Notes under the pieces: generated by a model | The model's database searches: none | Told to the model about the DNA's origin: nothing | Seen by the model: only the letters and a program-made list of their open reading frames with translations | Position numbers and translations under genes: made by a program | Source: Desulfomonilia bacterium | GTDB lineage: Bacteria; Desulfobacterota; Desulfomonilia; UBA1062 | Direction of reading: 5' to 3' | DNA: 64,000 nucleotides | NCBI GenBank assembly: GCA_036567785.1 | Contig: DATCTV010000037.1 | Location: 62,001 to 126,000, forward strand | In this document: positions 43,776 to 52,717 of the stretch, one piece after another | Layout: each line of letters starts with the position of its first letter | Position numbering within the stretch: position 1 is the stretch's first letter

Positions 43776-45136
43776 TATCGTTTCAGTTCCTTGATTATTT
43801 CTTCAAGTTTAGCCCTTGTGTCGTTCTCAAGATTATCAAGACGCTCTTTCGTATCCGCCTCGAACCTTAAAACGATTACAGGCTGAGTGTTTGAAGGCCT
43901 TGCCAGTCCCCATCCTCTTTTGTCCTCAAAACGCACACCGTCGATATCTATGCATGAAGGATATTTATCCTTTGCATAACACGTAAATTCTTCAACCGCC
44001 TTAAATTTTATTTCATCAGGGCAGTGGAAGCGGATTTCAGGGGTGTTATGCATCTTTGGAAGGTCATCGAATACAGCCTGCGGGGCGGGTGCTTTCGAAA
44101 GGACTTCGACAAGCCTGGCTGCAGCATAGATGCCATCATCGAAACCATACCACCTGTCTTTGAAGAATATATGTCCGCTCATCTCTCCTGCAAGTGCGGC
44201 GTTTTCTTCTTTCAGCCGGGCCTTCATCAGGGAATGTCCCACCTTGCCCATAACAGGGACTCCTTTTGAGGCCTTGATTCTTTCAAACAGAACTTTTGAG
44301 CACTTCACCTCTCCGATGATCTTTTCGCCGGGTTTCTCCTCAAGTATGGCATCGGCGAGGACGGCTGTTATCATGTCCCCGTAGACGACTTTTCCTGAGG
44401 CGTCCACTACGCCTATACGGTCGGCGTCGCCGTCAAGTCCTATGCCTATGTCTGCGCCGGTTTCGAGTACCTTATTTCTGAGCATCTCCACTCCCTCGGC
44501 TATGGTCGGGTCAGGGTGGTGGTTCGGGAAGTTGCCGTCGGGCTCAAGGCATATGCCCGTTACATCCATGCCGAGCCGCTCAAGGACCGCCAGGGCAGGT
44601 CTTCCCCCTGCCCCGTTGCCGGGGTCGAGGACTATTTTGAGTTTATTAGGGCAGGTCCTGATGCGTGAAACAATGTCTTCTATATATTCAGGGATAAGGT
44701 CATAAGAGGATGCAACACCTTCCCCTTTTACCCTGGTCCCCTTTTCCATATATGTCTTGATCTTCTGGATTTCACTGCCGTAGATTGTTGTTTTTCCCAG
44801 TGCTATCTTGAATCCGTTGTTGTCGGGCGGGTTATGCGATCCGGTAATCGCAACACCGCCTTCAATGTCGAGCCTGAAAAGTGCGAAATACATTACGGGT
44901 GTTGGCACAAGGCCGATATCTATAACGTCAATGCCGCTTGCGGTTATGTTTCTGACCATTATCTCTTTGAACCGCGGGGAACTCAGTCGGGCATCCATAC
45001 CCACCACAACCTTTTTTACGCCGTGATCCGTCCAGTATGCCCCAAGTGCGTTTGCAAGCCCTGATACGAAATAATCATCAAGATCTTTGTCAACGATGCC
45101 TCTTATATCGTATTCTCTGAACACCTGTGGATTCAT
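43775..45136 (-). CDS. Phosphomannomutase/phosphoglucomutase
   Basis: 453 residues, alpha-D-phosphohexomutase family. Phosphoserine loop AITGSHNPPDNNGFK, metal-binding loop GLDGDADRIGVVD, sugar-binding loop GEMSGHIFFKDRW and phosphate-binding loop RPSNTQPVIVLRFE are complete. It moves phosphate between C1 and C6 of mannose or glucose, feeding GDP-mannose or UDP-glucose. GGAGG precedes ATG 45136; the longer frame to 45199 has no such site. Confidence 0.94.
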   Translation of the reverse strand: MNPQVFREYDIRGIVDKDLDDYFVSGLANALGAYWTDHGVKKVVVGMDARLSSPRFKEIMVRNITASGIDVIDIGLVPTPVMYFALFRLDIEGGVAITGSHNPPDNNGFKIALGKTTIYGSEIQKIKTYMEKGTRVKGEGVASSYDLIPEYIEDIVSRIRTCPNKLKIVLDPGNGAGGRPALAVLERLGMDVTGICLEPDGNFPNHHPDPTIAEGVEMLRNKVLETGADIGIGLDGDADRIGVVDASGKVVYGDMITAVLADAILEEKPGEKIIGEVKCSKVLFERIKASKGVPVMGKVGHSLMKARLKEENAALAGEMSGHIFFKDRWYGFDDGIYAAARLVEVLSKAPAPQAVFDDLPKMHNTPEIRFHCPDEIKFKAVEEFTCYAKDKYPSCIDIDGVRFEDKRGWGLARPSNTQPVIVLRFEADTKERLDNLENDTRAKLEEIIKELKR

Positions 45137-45310
45137 CAAACCTCCGAATTCATTCGCCGTTGTTTTTTTAAATAAATGGGAGATGAGAGTCAATGTCAAA
45201 TGAAAAGGGTTTTAAAAGTGTCTTATCTTATAGCCTTTAAGCGCATCAGCAAAAAATTTTCGCAGCAAACAGAACTTGACATTGCGGGGGTTTGCATTTC
45301 TTATCCCCTC

Positions 45311-46837
45311 ATGAACATTCTGCTCATATATCCGCCTGTAGCCAAACCTTCCGAACCGCCGACAGGCATTGCCAGGCTGGCCGGATTTTTAAATGACAAC
45401 GGCGTCGGAGTAAAAACAATAGATGCATCCCTTTATGGACTGCTTAACCTTATGAACCCGGAAGGCCTCCCGGATGACATCTGGACATCGAGGTCCTCGA
45501 GAAGGCTTCAGAGGAATCTGGCCGTATTGAGAAGGATCGAGACATTTCACGGCACAGGAAGGTACACTCAGGCGGTAACGGAGATAGAAAGGGTGCTTTG
45601 GGCTTCGGGTAGAAAGATATCTGCCGGTTCAACCGTAAGCCTTGCAGACTATCACGACAAAAACCTTCTGCCCCTCAGGAGCGCCGATCTTCTTCTTTGT
45701 GCAGAACAGCCTGAGAAAAACCCGTTTTTCGGATATTTTTCCCGGCAGGTAATTCCGTTTATCGAAAAGGAATCGCCGGATATTGTGGGCCTGTCCGTCA
45801 ATTATCTAAGCCAGGCCATATGTGCATTCGCTCTGGCGGGCCTTATCAGAAGACTTTTCCCGGGCATGCGCATAATAATGGGAGGCGGGCTCATCACAGC
45901 ATGGAAGGGTCTTCCTGACTGGAAAAATCCATTTGAAGGCCTTATCGATGATATGGTCGCAGGAAGCGGCGAGAGGTTTTTCGGTGATGTCTTAAAGCTC
46001 AAAAGCATTCGGAATAAGATCGGATATAAATATGAATATGTAAAAGAAGACCTGCCGGAATATCTTTCCCCGGTCTCGATAATACCATTTGCCGCATCAT
46101 CCGCATGCTGCTGGAACAGGTGCTCTTTCTGCCAGGAAAGGGCTACCTCTACGGAGGGCTTCTCATGCCATGCCGTACCGGCACTCAAGTCCCTTTCGGC
46201 AATCACATATGAATATTCCCCGGGCCTCATTCATTTCGTTGACAGCACAGTTCCACCGGTCTTTTTAAAGAAGCTTGCCGTAGATCCTCCGGGTGTACCC
46301 TGGTATGGTTTCGCGAGGGTGACCGAGGAACTGGCCGATATGGATTTTTGCAGGGCTTTGAGACTCTCCGGGTGCAGGATGCTGAAGCTGGGCATCGAGT
46401 CAGGCGATCAGGACGTACTCGATAGCCTTGATAAGGGCATTGACATCGGGCTTGCGGCAAAGGCGCTTGAGGTCTTGAAAAGTTCGGGTATCGCCACATA
46501 TATTTATCTCCTGTTCGGGACACCGCAGGAAGACGGCGAATCGGCCCTAAAGACACTCGATTTCGTAAGGGAAAATGCGGCTTCCATAGATTTCATAAAC
46601 GCTGCAATCTTCAACCTGCCCGCCGCCTGCGCCCATGAGTCCGGTTTAGATCTGCGGGATTTCTATGAAGGCGACTTGAGCCTCTACAGGGATTTTATAC
46701 ACCCTAAAGACTGGGGTAGAAAAAAAGCGAGGATGTTCATTGACAGGGAATTTAAAAGAGACCCTTTTGTGTCTGCAATCCTGAGAAGGACTCCGAAGGT
46801 TTTCACATCAAATCATGCGCCGCTCTTTTTCCTTTGA
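45311..46837 (+). CDS. B12-binding-type radical SAM protein (BchE-like class)
   Basis: 508 residues. The N-terminus MNILLIYPPVAKPSEPP and GIARLAGFLNDNGV are typical of cobalamin-binding radical SAM proteins, and the radical SAM core has the motif CCWNRCSFCQE (CX3CX2C) and LKLGIESGDQDVLDSL. A DxHxxG cobalamin motif is not evident, so B12 binding is unproven. The start is chosen by homology; the in-frame ATG at 45176 would overlap the opposite gene. Its end overlaps the diguanylate cyclase gene by 25 bases on the other strand. The reaction is unknown. Confidence 0.78.
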   Translation: MNILLIYPPVAKPSEPPTGIARLAGFLNDNGVGVKTIDASLYGLLNLMNPEGLPDDIWTSRSSRRLQRNLAVLRRIETFHGTGRYTQAVTEIERVLWASGRKISAGSTVSLADYHDKNLLPLRSADLLLCAEQPEKNPFFGYFSRQVIPFIEKESPDIVGLSVNYLSQAICAFALAGLIRRLFPGMRIIMGGGLITAWKGLPDWKNPFEGLIDDMVAGSGERFFGDVLKLKSIRNKIGYKYEYVKEDLPEYLSPVSIIPFAASSACCWNRCSFCQERATSTEGFSCHAVPALKSLSAITYEYSPGLIHFVDSTVPPVFLKKLAVDPPGVPWYGFARVTEELADMDFCRALRLSGCRMLKLGIESGDQDVLDSLDKGIDIGLAAKALEVLKSSGIATYIYLLFGTPQEDGESALKTLDFVRENAASIDFINAAIFNLPAACAHESGLDLRDFYEGDLSLYRDFIHPKDWGRKKARMFIDREFKRDPFVSAILRRTPKVFTSNHAPLFFL

Positions 46838-47877
46838 TATCGTCCCTCCGGCCGGTTTTCCTTTGCCACATAGAGCCTTTCATCGGCTTTTTTAATAAGG
46901 GCTGACGGATCGTTCACGCCGTCGTCGCCTACAGACGAGATGCCGTATGTAAACTGGGCCAGTATCCGGTTTCCCTTGAAATTGAGGCTGTTGTCATTGA
47001 AGTATTCCCTGACCCTTTTTATGAATTTCTCCGCCTCGACAACCGAGGTCCCCGGCAATATAAGCACGAATTCGTCGCCTGCGAAGCGCGCTATTATATC
47101 ACTCTCCCTGGCCATTTCGGACAGGCTTGTTGCAACAAATTTGAGCAGGTCGTCGCCATAGTCATGCCCGTATGTGTCGTTTATTTTTTTAAAGTGGTCG
47201 AGGTCGATGAATATGAGCGACATCGGTATCATATACCGCCTGGCCCTTCCGAACTCACGCTTGAGAACGTTTTCCATGGCCCTGCGGTTGAGGAGCCCGG
47301 TCAGCGGGTCTTTGAATGCCAGCGTATTCAACTCCTCATGGGCGGCGACATTGGAAAGGCAGATGGAAACTACCATGCCCAACTGCTCTAAAAAGCCCGT
47401 GTCGATCCCAGGCTGATAACGCTCGGGTGAGGTATCGGCAAAATTGAGGCTTCCTGCCGGTTTGCCTTCGAATGTTATTGGAACCATGGCAAGGGACCTG
47501 AACGGCATGTTCTGGCCGAAGGGCAGGAGGTTTCTGTATATTTCAAGACCGGAATTTGCAAGCCTTGGCTTTTGCGAACCGTCCGTTATCTGAAGAAAGG
47601 CCTCGCGGTCTATGAAATTGAGATGCCTTAAAAAATCCTCGGAAGCGATGAAGGTCTTTACAAGCCGCGTCACCCTGCTGGATGTTATAAGCGAAACCCA
47701 TACATAAGGGACCCTGAATCTTTCCTCGATACCTTTTAAAAGCCTGTCGAAGAAGTCCCTGAAGTTGTGGATGGAGAGTACGCTTGCCTGGAGCTCGAAA
47801 AACTGGTGCGCGATTCTTTCATTCTCGTTGAGCCTTTCAATCAGTGCATTCCATTCATTTTCGGTCATGTTCCGCAT
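46813..47877 (-). CDS. Diguanylate cyclase with N-terminal GAF-like (DUF484) domain
   Basis: 354 residues. A coiled segment and a GAF-like domain (~20-180: RFRVPYVWVSLITSS, LAMVPITFEGKPAGSLNF) precede a complete GGDEF domain: DPLTGLLNRRAME, FIDLDHFKKINDTYGHDYGD and the active-site loop RFAGDEFVLILPG. The loop reads AGDEF; Ala or Ser in the first position is compatible with activity. The RxxD inhibitory site is not obvious. It would make cyclic di-GMP. AGGAGA fits ATG 47877. Confidence 0.9.
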   Translation of the reverse strand: MRNMTENEWNALIERLNENERIAHQFFELQASVLSIHNFRDFFDRLLKGIEERFRVPYVWVSLITSSRVTRLVKTFIASEDFLRHLNFIDREAFLQITDGSQKPRLANSGLEIYRNLLPFGQNMPFRSLAMVPITFEGKPAGSLNFADTSPERYQPGIDTGFLEQLGMVVSICLSNVAAHEELNTLAFKDPLTGLLNRRAMENVLKREFGRARRYMIPMSLIFIDLDHFKKINDTYGHDYGDDLLKFVATSLSEMARESDIIARFAGDEFVLILPGTSVVEAEKFIKRVREYFNDNSLNFKGNRILAQFTYGISSVGDDGVNDPSALIKKADERLYVAKENRPEGRYQRKKSGA

Positions 47878-47994
47878 CGTCTTCTCCTGAGACGCTTTAC
47901 GGTATTTCCGGTTTATATCTTGAGTGCTCTTCAATGTTGCCGGGGCAGGCTCATCGTGCTATTCTTTTCTAACCTGATAATGGAGGTGAAAAGC

Positions 47995-49242
47995 ATGTTT
48001 GATTTCATAATGGATGAAGACCGGATCAGGCTGAGAGACGAAGCGAGGGCATTCACGAAATGGGTTCCGAAGCAGCTGATACTGGATATGGATGCCGAAA
48101 AGATTCAATTCCCCCATGAATATCTTCTTGAAGCTGGAAGGAGAAATCTGCTGGGGATAAGGATTGCGAAACAATACGGCGGTCGGGGTCTTTCCTGGGT
48201 CGATGACGGGATAGTTGCCGAAGAGATAGGTGTTGCAAGCTATTCTCTGGCCTGTCTGTGGGGCGTTGGCGCCGACATTGTGGCTGAGGCGATATGTGAA
48301 TACGGCAGCGAAAAGCTTAAACAGGAAATTGTTGTCCCGCTGCTTGCCGGAAAAGTCTATGCAGCCGAGGGTCTTACCGAACCAAGAGGAGGTTCCGACT
48401 TCTTCGGTGCGACCACCAAAGCCGTAAAAGACGGAAACGGTTACAGGCTCACAGGCCAGAAGAGATTCATCGTAGGCGGCGAGGGTGCGGATTATTTCCT
48501 CATATATGCCAAGACGGACGAGGCTGCTCCTGCGCACAAGTCGCTTACCGCATTCATCGTGCCCAGGACCGAAGGACTCGAGACGAAATACATATACGGT
48601 CTTATGGGAGTGCGCGGAGGCGGCGCGGCAAGGCTTGTACTCAAGGATGTCTATGTGCCCGAAGAGAACATACTGGGAGGGCTCAACAACGGCTTCGAGG
48701 TTTTTCAGCGCATGATGATCCCTGAGCGTCTCGGCACGGCGTCCATGACAATAGGCAGTGTCCGTCCGGCGGTCGAGATCGCCACGAAATATACCAGCAA
48801 AAGAAAGGCCTTCGGGTTCGCCATACAGAACTTCCAGGCGGTCGGCTTCAAGGTGGCCGATGCGGTCATGCTGCTCGATGCGGCACGTTCAATGTGCTAC
48901 TCGACCTCGCTTGCGATAGATTCCGGCAAAGTGACACCTGGCCGTGCAAGGCGCATGGTATCGCAGTCCAAGAAGTTCGTGACCGAAAGCTGCTGGGAGG
49001 CCGTTAACAACGCCATGCAGGTCATGGGCGGCATAGGCTATACCAATGTATATCCGATCGAGAGGATGCTAAGGGACATGAGACTCTCGATGATATGGGT
49101 CGGCACGAACGAGATCATGCAGTACATAATTCAGACCGAGTGGTACAAGGAGTACTGGAAATCAGTGTCCAAGGTTGACCAGCGCGATGTGGAGGCTGAC
49201 GCTTTAAATGCGGATGCAGAAGAGGAAAAAGTCTACGAATAA
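47995..49242 (+). CDS. Acyl-CoA dehydrogenase (isovaleryl/long-chain-like catalytic base)
   Basis: 415 residues with the three ACAD domains: helical N-domain, beta-domain (AAEGLTEPRGGSDFFGATTK) and helical C-domain. In short- and medium-chain enzymes the base is the Glu of YEGT; here the site reads IWVGTNEI (Val369). Glu244 in MMIPERLG aligns with the catalytic Glu254 of isovaleryl-CoA dehydrogenase (LDLERL), so the base probably sits there. GGAGGTG supports ATG 47995. It oxidises an acyl-CoA to the enoyl-CoA, passing electrons to ETF; no etf genes are here. Confidence 0.87.
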   Translation: MFDFIMDEDRIRLRDEARAFTKWVPKQLILDMDAEKIQFPHEYLLEAGRRNLLGIRIAKQYGGRGLSWVDDGIVAEEIGVASYSLACLWGVGADIVAEAICEYGSEKLKQEIVVPLLAGKVYAAEGLTEPRGGSDFFGATTKAVKDGNGYRLTGQKRFIVGGEGADYFLIYAKTDEAAPAHKSLTAFIVPRTEGLETKYIYGLMGVRGGGAARLVLKDVYVPEENILGGLNNGFEVFQRMMIPERLGTASMTIGSVRPAVEIATKYTSKRKAFGFAIQNFQAVGFKVADAVMLLDAARSMCYSTSLAIDSGKVTPGRARRMVSQSKKFVTESCWEAVNNAMQVMGGIGYTNVYPIERMLRDMRLSMIWVGTNEIMQYIIQTEWYKEYWKSVSKVDQRDVEADALNADAEEEKVYE

Positions 49243-49254
49243 CCTCACGTGTCC

Positions 49255-49290
49255 GTGTCAGGCCTTGAACCTTGACAAAATATTCTCGAC
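49255..49290. repeat. Relic repeat GTGTCAGGCCTTGAACC, second copy
   Basis: GTGTCAGGCCTTGAACCTTG then ACAAAATATT resembles 23103-23135 (GTGTCAGCCCTTGAACCGGG then ACAAAATAATT). It lies directly before the transposase remnant at 49296-49520. Confidence 0.45.
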
Positions 49291-49295
49291 TTAAC

Positions 49296-49520
49296 TTATG
49301 AGTTTCCTGTTTTTGCCCGGTTCTTATGAGAAGCCGGAGTGCAGCGTGCTCCTGCCGTATAATGCATGCCGCCGAACAATTCGCCGATTCCCCGGTTGCA
49401 AAGCCCGGAATATCTCATCACAAGATATATCGTCGTATTCCTGTGAACATCTTTCGTCTTCAACTCGTCAGGAGTCATCAAAAACCTAGTGTCCAGCAGG
49501 TTCCTTCTAAAGATTTCCAT
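49296..49520 (-). pseudogene. Remnant of a REP-associated tyrosine transposase (Y1-type), C-terminal end
   Basis: 74 codons. The segment NTTIYLVMRYSGLCNRGIGE followed by LFGGMHYTAGAR matches the helix-turn-helix tail of REP-associated transposases (pattern: IYLL-K-TGL-N-EIG-LFG-SYSAV). The Y1 nuclease domain with the HUH motif is missing: the lipoprotein gene at 49507-50946 occupies the upstream position. So only the end of the element remains, degenerate. Confidence 0.5.
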
Positions 49521-50946
49521 TCATATCGAGCTTGATTACATAGAACATGTTTGTACTGCCATCTCTGCTCGTTTTTCTTCCGGCTGCGATGAAGCCTCCG
49601 TCAGAGGTCTGACTGATGGATTCAATAGAATAATTGTCAATCGTATCTCCGTAATATCTGCTCCATTCAAAATCGCCTGCAGAGTCAATTTTACTCACCC
49701 ATGCATCACTTGCGAATTCTTTGATCGGGAATAATCCGCAAAAAATCTTCCATCTGCAGATCCCGGCTATGCAATCATATATTGGTAAGCAGAAGTAACC
49801 TTCTATTGGGAAAAGCCTTGACGATCCTCCGATTATATAACCACCATCGTTTGCATGCTTTATCGTATGCAACGAATCTGAACGGTTTATCGGGTTTGTG
49901 ATACCCTTGAATTCCCACTGTGTATCGCCTTTCTGGTCAAATTTTGTCGTTAGCTTACCTGAATAAATCAAAAAACCCCCATGATCTGCAGGTATAATAC
50001 TGTCATTACAAAATCCACTGCAATATTTATTGTCTTTTTCCCATACAAAATTACCAGAAGAATCATATCTTTTTAAGTTTATGCCATAGTATTCGCCAAA
50101 CACGACATTAAAGCCACCATCATCAGTTTCTATTACTTCGGTTGGGTAACCAAATGATTCAAAATTTATTTCCCATGATATCATCAAGTCATCATCGAGC
50201 TTTATCAGTACTAGCCCAACAGGCAGTTTGTTGGCATATAGGAGATAGCCACCGTCAGTAACTTTTTTAAATGATATGAGTTTAGACTCGACATTTTTGA
50301 TATAATATTGAGACCATTCGACATTCCCTAATTTGTCCAGTTTTATTGCGATGACGTTTTCTTCATAATCACTATAACCAACCTCGATCGACTGTGTCAA
50401 AACAACCGCGAATCCGCCGTTCTTTGCCTGGGCTATCGAGATTTTTGGTTTGTTATAGTCATAGAAATTATCCAGTTTCCTATCCCACAGTCTGTTCCCT
50501 GCGCTGTCCAGCCTTAGTATGGTCAGCCTGCTGTCGGTGATGCCAGCGACCACATATCCTCCATCGTCTGTCTGTAAAACGGTGTTAGATGAGTATGAAA
50601 TGTTGGAACTGCCCACGTCATAGGTTTTCTCCCAGGTGATAGATTTTACAAGGACCTTCCATGAATGCCGGTCGCTGCCGGCAATCACTCTAACCTCATG
50701 CTCGCCTGTATCGGACTCGTCCGGTGTATATTCATAGCTATTCCCGGTGCCGTTCTGCCGTATACCGTCGAGTAACCATTCATACTCCTGGTAGACGGGG
50801 GAGGTTTTGATGGTGAACACCTGTGTTTCACCTGGCCTGACGGCAACTACAGAATCTTTTGGGGAAAAGCTTGTGATGCAGCCCGATAATGACGCAGCAA
50901 AAATAATGAACATGTAGAAAAAACAGTTGATTTTCTTAATCTCCAT
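49507..50946 (-). CDS. Lipoprotein with beta-propeller-like DGG repeats
   Basis: 479 residues. Lipobox SLSGC near residue 22, an Ig/PKD-like region (~30-105: VRPGETQVFTI, YEWLLDGIRQNGTGN), then about seven repeats built around DDGGYVVAG / NGGFAVV / SDGGFIAAGRK, each with a W-x-x-x-Y segment, typical of delta-60-type propeller repeats. It is exposed at the outer membrane or periplasm. The gene is AT-rich compared with its neighbours. The propeller is degenerate in one blade, where a Cys-rich segment (CLPIYDCIAGIC) is inserted. The function is unknown. Confidence 0.75.
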   Translation of the reverse strand: MEIKKINCFFYMFIIFAASLSGCITSFSPKDSVVAVRPGETQVFTIKTSPVYQEYEWLLDGIRQNGTGNSYEYTPDESDTGEHEVRVIAGSDRHSWKVLVKSITWEKTYDVGSSNISYSSNTVLQTDDGGYVVAGITDSRLTILRLDSAGNRLWDRKLDNFYDYNKPKISIAQAKNGGFAVVLTQSIEVGYSDYEENVIAIKLDKLGNVEWSQYYIKNVESKLISFKKVTDGGYLLYANKLPVGLVLIKLDDDLMISWEINFESFGYPTEVIETDDGGFNVVFGEYYGINLKRYDSSGNFVWEKDNKYCSGFCNDSIIPADHGGFLIYSGKLTTKFDQKGDTQWEFKGITNPINRSDSLHTIKHANDGGYIIGGSSRLFPIEGYFCLPIYDCIAGICRWKIFCGLFPIKEFASDAWVSKIDSAGDFEWSRYYGDTIDNYSIESISQTSDGGFIAAGRKTSRDGSTNMFYVIKLDMNGNL

Positions 50947-51149
50947 CGGAATCCCCCCCTAATACAAAATAAATTAAGATTTAATTATATAACAAGCATG
51001 AAGGCCGGTCAATTCTTAGGTAACGTCATATCCGCCCCCTATGATATTTTTAGGAACGATAGTAAAGAGTTGATAATTACTTGATTTTTAAAGACCTGAT
51101 AATCTAGTGTCTATGGACATTATGAGCGTGCCTTGTTAGATGTATTCCC

Positions 51150-52625
51150 ATGAAGAAAGGATATTCAATAAGGCCTTTTTCCGGGACGAATCCGGATCTC
51201 AGGCTCCTTGCCGAGCAGGCGTTCTCAAGGGCAGCGGGTGCACCTCTCATACAGGGAAACAGCGTTAGCATTCTGAAGGATGCAGCCGAAAATTATCCGG
51301 CCTGGCTTGAAGCCATGCACGGGGCCAGGAAAAGCATCCATTTCGAGACCTACATCATCTATGACGACGATATCGGCAGCGAGTTTGCCGAGGTTATGGC
51401 GGCAAAGGCGAGAGAAGGAGTCATGGTCAGGTTTATCTATGACTGGATGGGTGCTCTCGGCAGGACATCCGGACGTTTTATGAAAAAACTCAAGGCTGCA
51501 GGGGTGGAGGTGCGCTGCTTCAACGCGCCCCGCATTGACCGTCCGCTCAACTGGCTCAGCAGGGACCACCGTAAAATGATAGCGATAGACGGCAGTATCG
51601 GCTTTGTCTCGGGCCTTTGTGTGGGGCGTCCATGGGCAGGGTATCCGGAAAAGGGGATTGAACCGTGGCGTGATACCGGGGTCATGATTAAGGGGCCGGC
51701 TGTTGCGGATATAGAAAAGGCTTTTGCAGACGTTTGGGCAACAATGGGTCCGGGATTGCCCGAAGAAGAGATCCCTCAAGCAGGCGCCCTTCACCCGGAA
51801 GGAGACGTGATGCTGCGTGTTGTGGCGAGTGTCCCTAATATTGCAGGGCTGTTCCGGATGGATCAGCTCATAGCAGCTACTGCACGAAGATCTCTTTGGC
51901 TTACTGATGCGTACTTTGTCGGGCTTACCCCGTATGTTCAGGCGCTTATGGCATCGGCAAGAGACGGCGTCGATGTAAGGCTCCTTGTCCCGGGTACGAC
52001 CGACATTCCCGTATTGAGGGCGGTTTCAAGGGCCGGATACCAGCCGCTTCTAACATCAGGGGTGAGGATATTCGAATGGAACGGCCCGATGCTCCATGCG
52101 AAAACTGCGGTATCGGACAGTAGATGGGCAAGGATAGGCTCGAGCAACCTGAACATTTCAAGCTGGCTCGGGAATTATGAACTCGACGTGGCCATCGAGG
52201 ATGAAAATCTGGCCCTTGTCATGGAACGTATGTATCTCGAGGACCTGACGCATTCAACAGAGATCGTTCTGGACAAACGCCATGCAGCAAGACCCAGCGT
52301 GAAAAGGCCCAGAAAAGACCATCCGGCAAAGGGGGGAAGAAAGGGAAACCTGGGCCGTGCCGGGGTCGGCGTCATCCGGGCAGGCCGGGTGGTGGAAGCG
52401 GCCATTACAAGCCGCAGGATCCTGGATCCGGCGGATGCGAAGATCATGTTCAGTGCGGGGATTATACTGCTGGCGCTTGCAGCACTTGCAATATTATGGC
52501 CGCGAGTTCTGGCTGTTCCGTTTGCACTCTTGAGCATATGGTTTGCTCTGGTTCTTTTTTTAAGGGCGTTCAGAATCCGCGTAAAACACCGCAAAAATAT
52601 CCCGCCTCCACATTCCGATGATTGA
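51150..52625 (+). CDS. Cardiolipin synthase/phospholipase D-family protein
   Basis: 491 residues with two HKD motifs: HRKMIAIDG (~residue 140) and HAKTAVSDSRWARIGSSN (~315). Such enzymes transfer phosphatidyl groups to make cardiolipin. Unlike ClsA, it has no N-terminal transmembrane helices; instead a basic linker (~395-420, KRPRKDHPAKGGRKG) leads to two C-terminal helices (IMFSAGIILLALAALAIL, VLAVPFALLSIWFALVLFL). This resembles the ClsB branch with an added anchor. The ribosome-binding site is weak. Confidence 0.88.
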   Translation: MKKGYSIRPFSGTNPDLRLLAEQAFSRAAGAPLIQGNSVSILKDAAENYPAWLEAMHGARKSIHFETYIIYDDDIGSEFAEVMAAKAREGVMVRFIYDWMGALGRTSGRFMKKLKAAGVEVRCFNAPRIDRPLNWLSRDHRKMIAIDGSIGFVSGLCVGRPWAGYPEKGIEPWRDTGVMIKGPAVADIEKAFADVWATMGPGLPEEEIPQAGALHPEGDVMLRVVASVPNIAGLFRMDQLIAATARRSLWLTDAYFVGLTPYVQALMASARDGVDVRLLVPGTTDIPVLRAVSRAGYQPLLTSGVRIFEWNGPMLHAKTAVSDSRWARIGSSNLNISSWLGNYELDVAIEDENLALVMERMYLEDLTHSTEIVLDKRHAARPSVKRPRKDHPAKGGRKGNLGRAGVGVIRAGRVVEAAITSRRILDPADAKIMFSAGIILLALAALAILWPRVLAVPFALLSIWFALVLFLRAFRIRVKHRKNIPPPHSDD

Positions 52626-52642
52626 TGAATGTCATATGATCC

Positions 52643-52671
52643 TTATCCCCGACGGATTCATGCGGGGATAA
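52643..52671. terminator. Hairpin between convergent genes
   Basis: TTATCCCCG (52643-52651) pairs perfectly with CGGGGATAA (52663-52671) across an 11-base loop, between the cardiolipin synthase-like gene and the convergent lipoprotein gene. There is no long T-run, so it is a moderate terminator candidate. Confidence 0.5.
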
Positions 52672-52717
52672 AATCGCTGAACTTTTGATTTTGAGCTTTT
52701 CTTGCCGCAGTCTTTTG

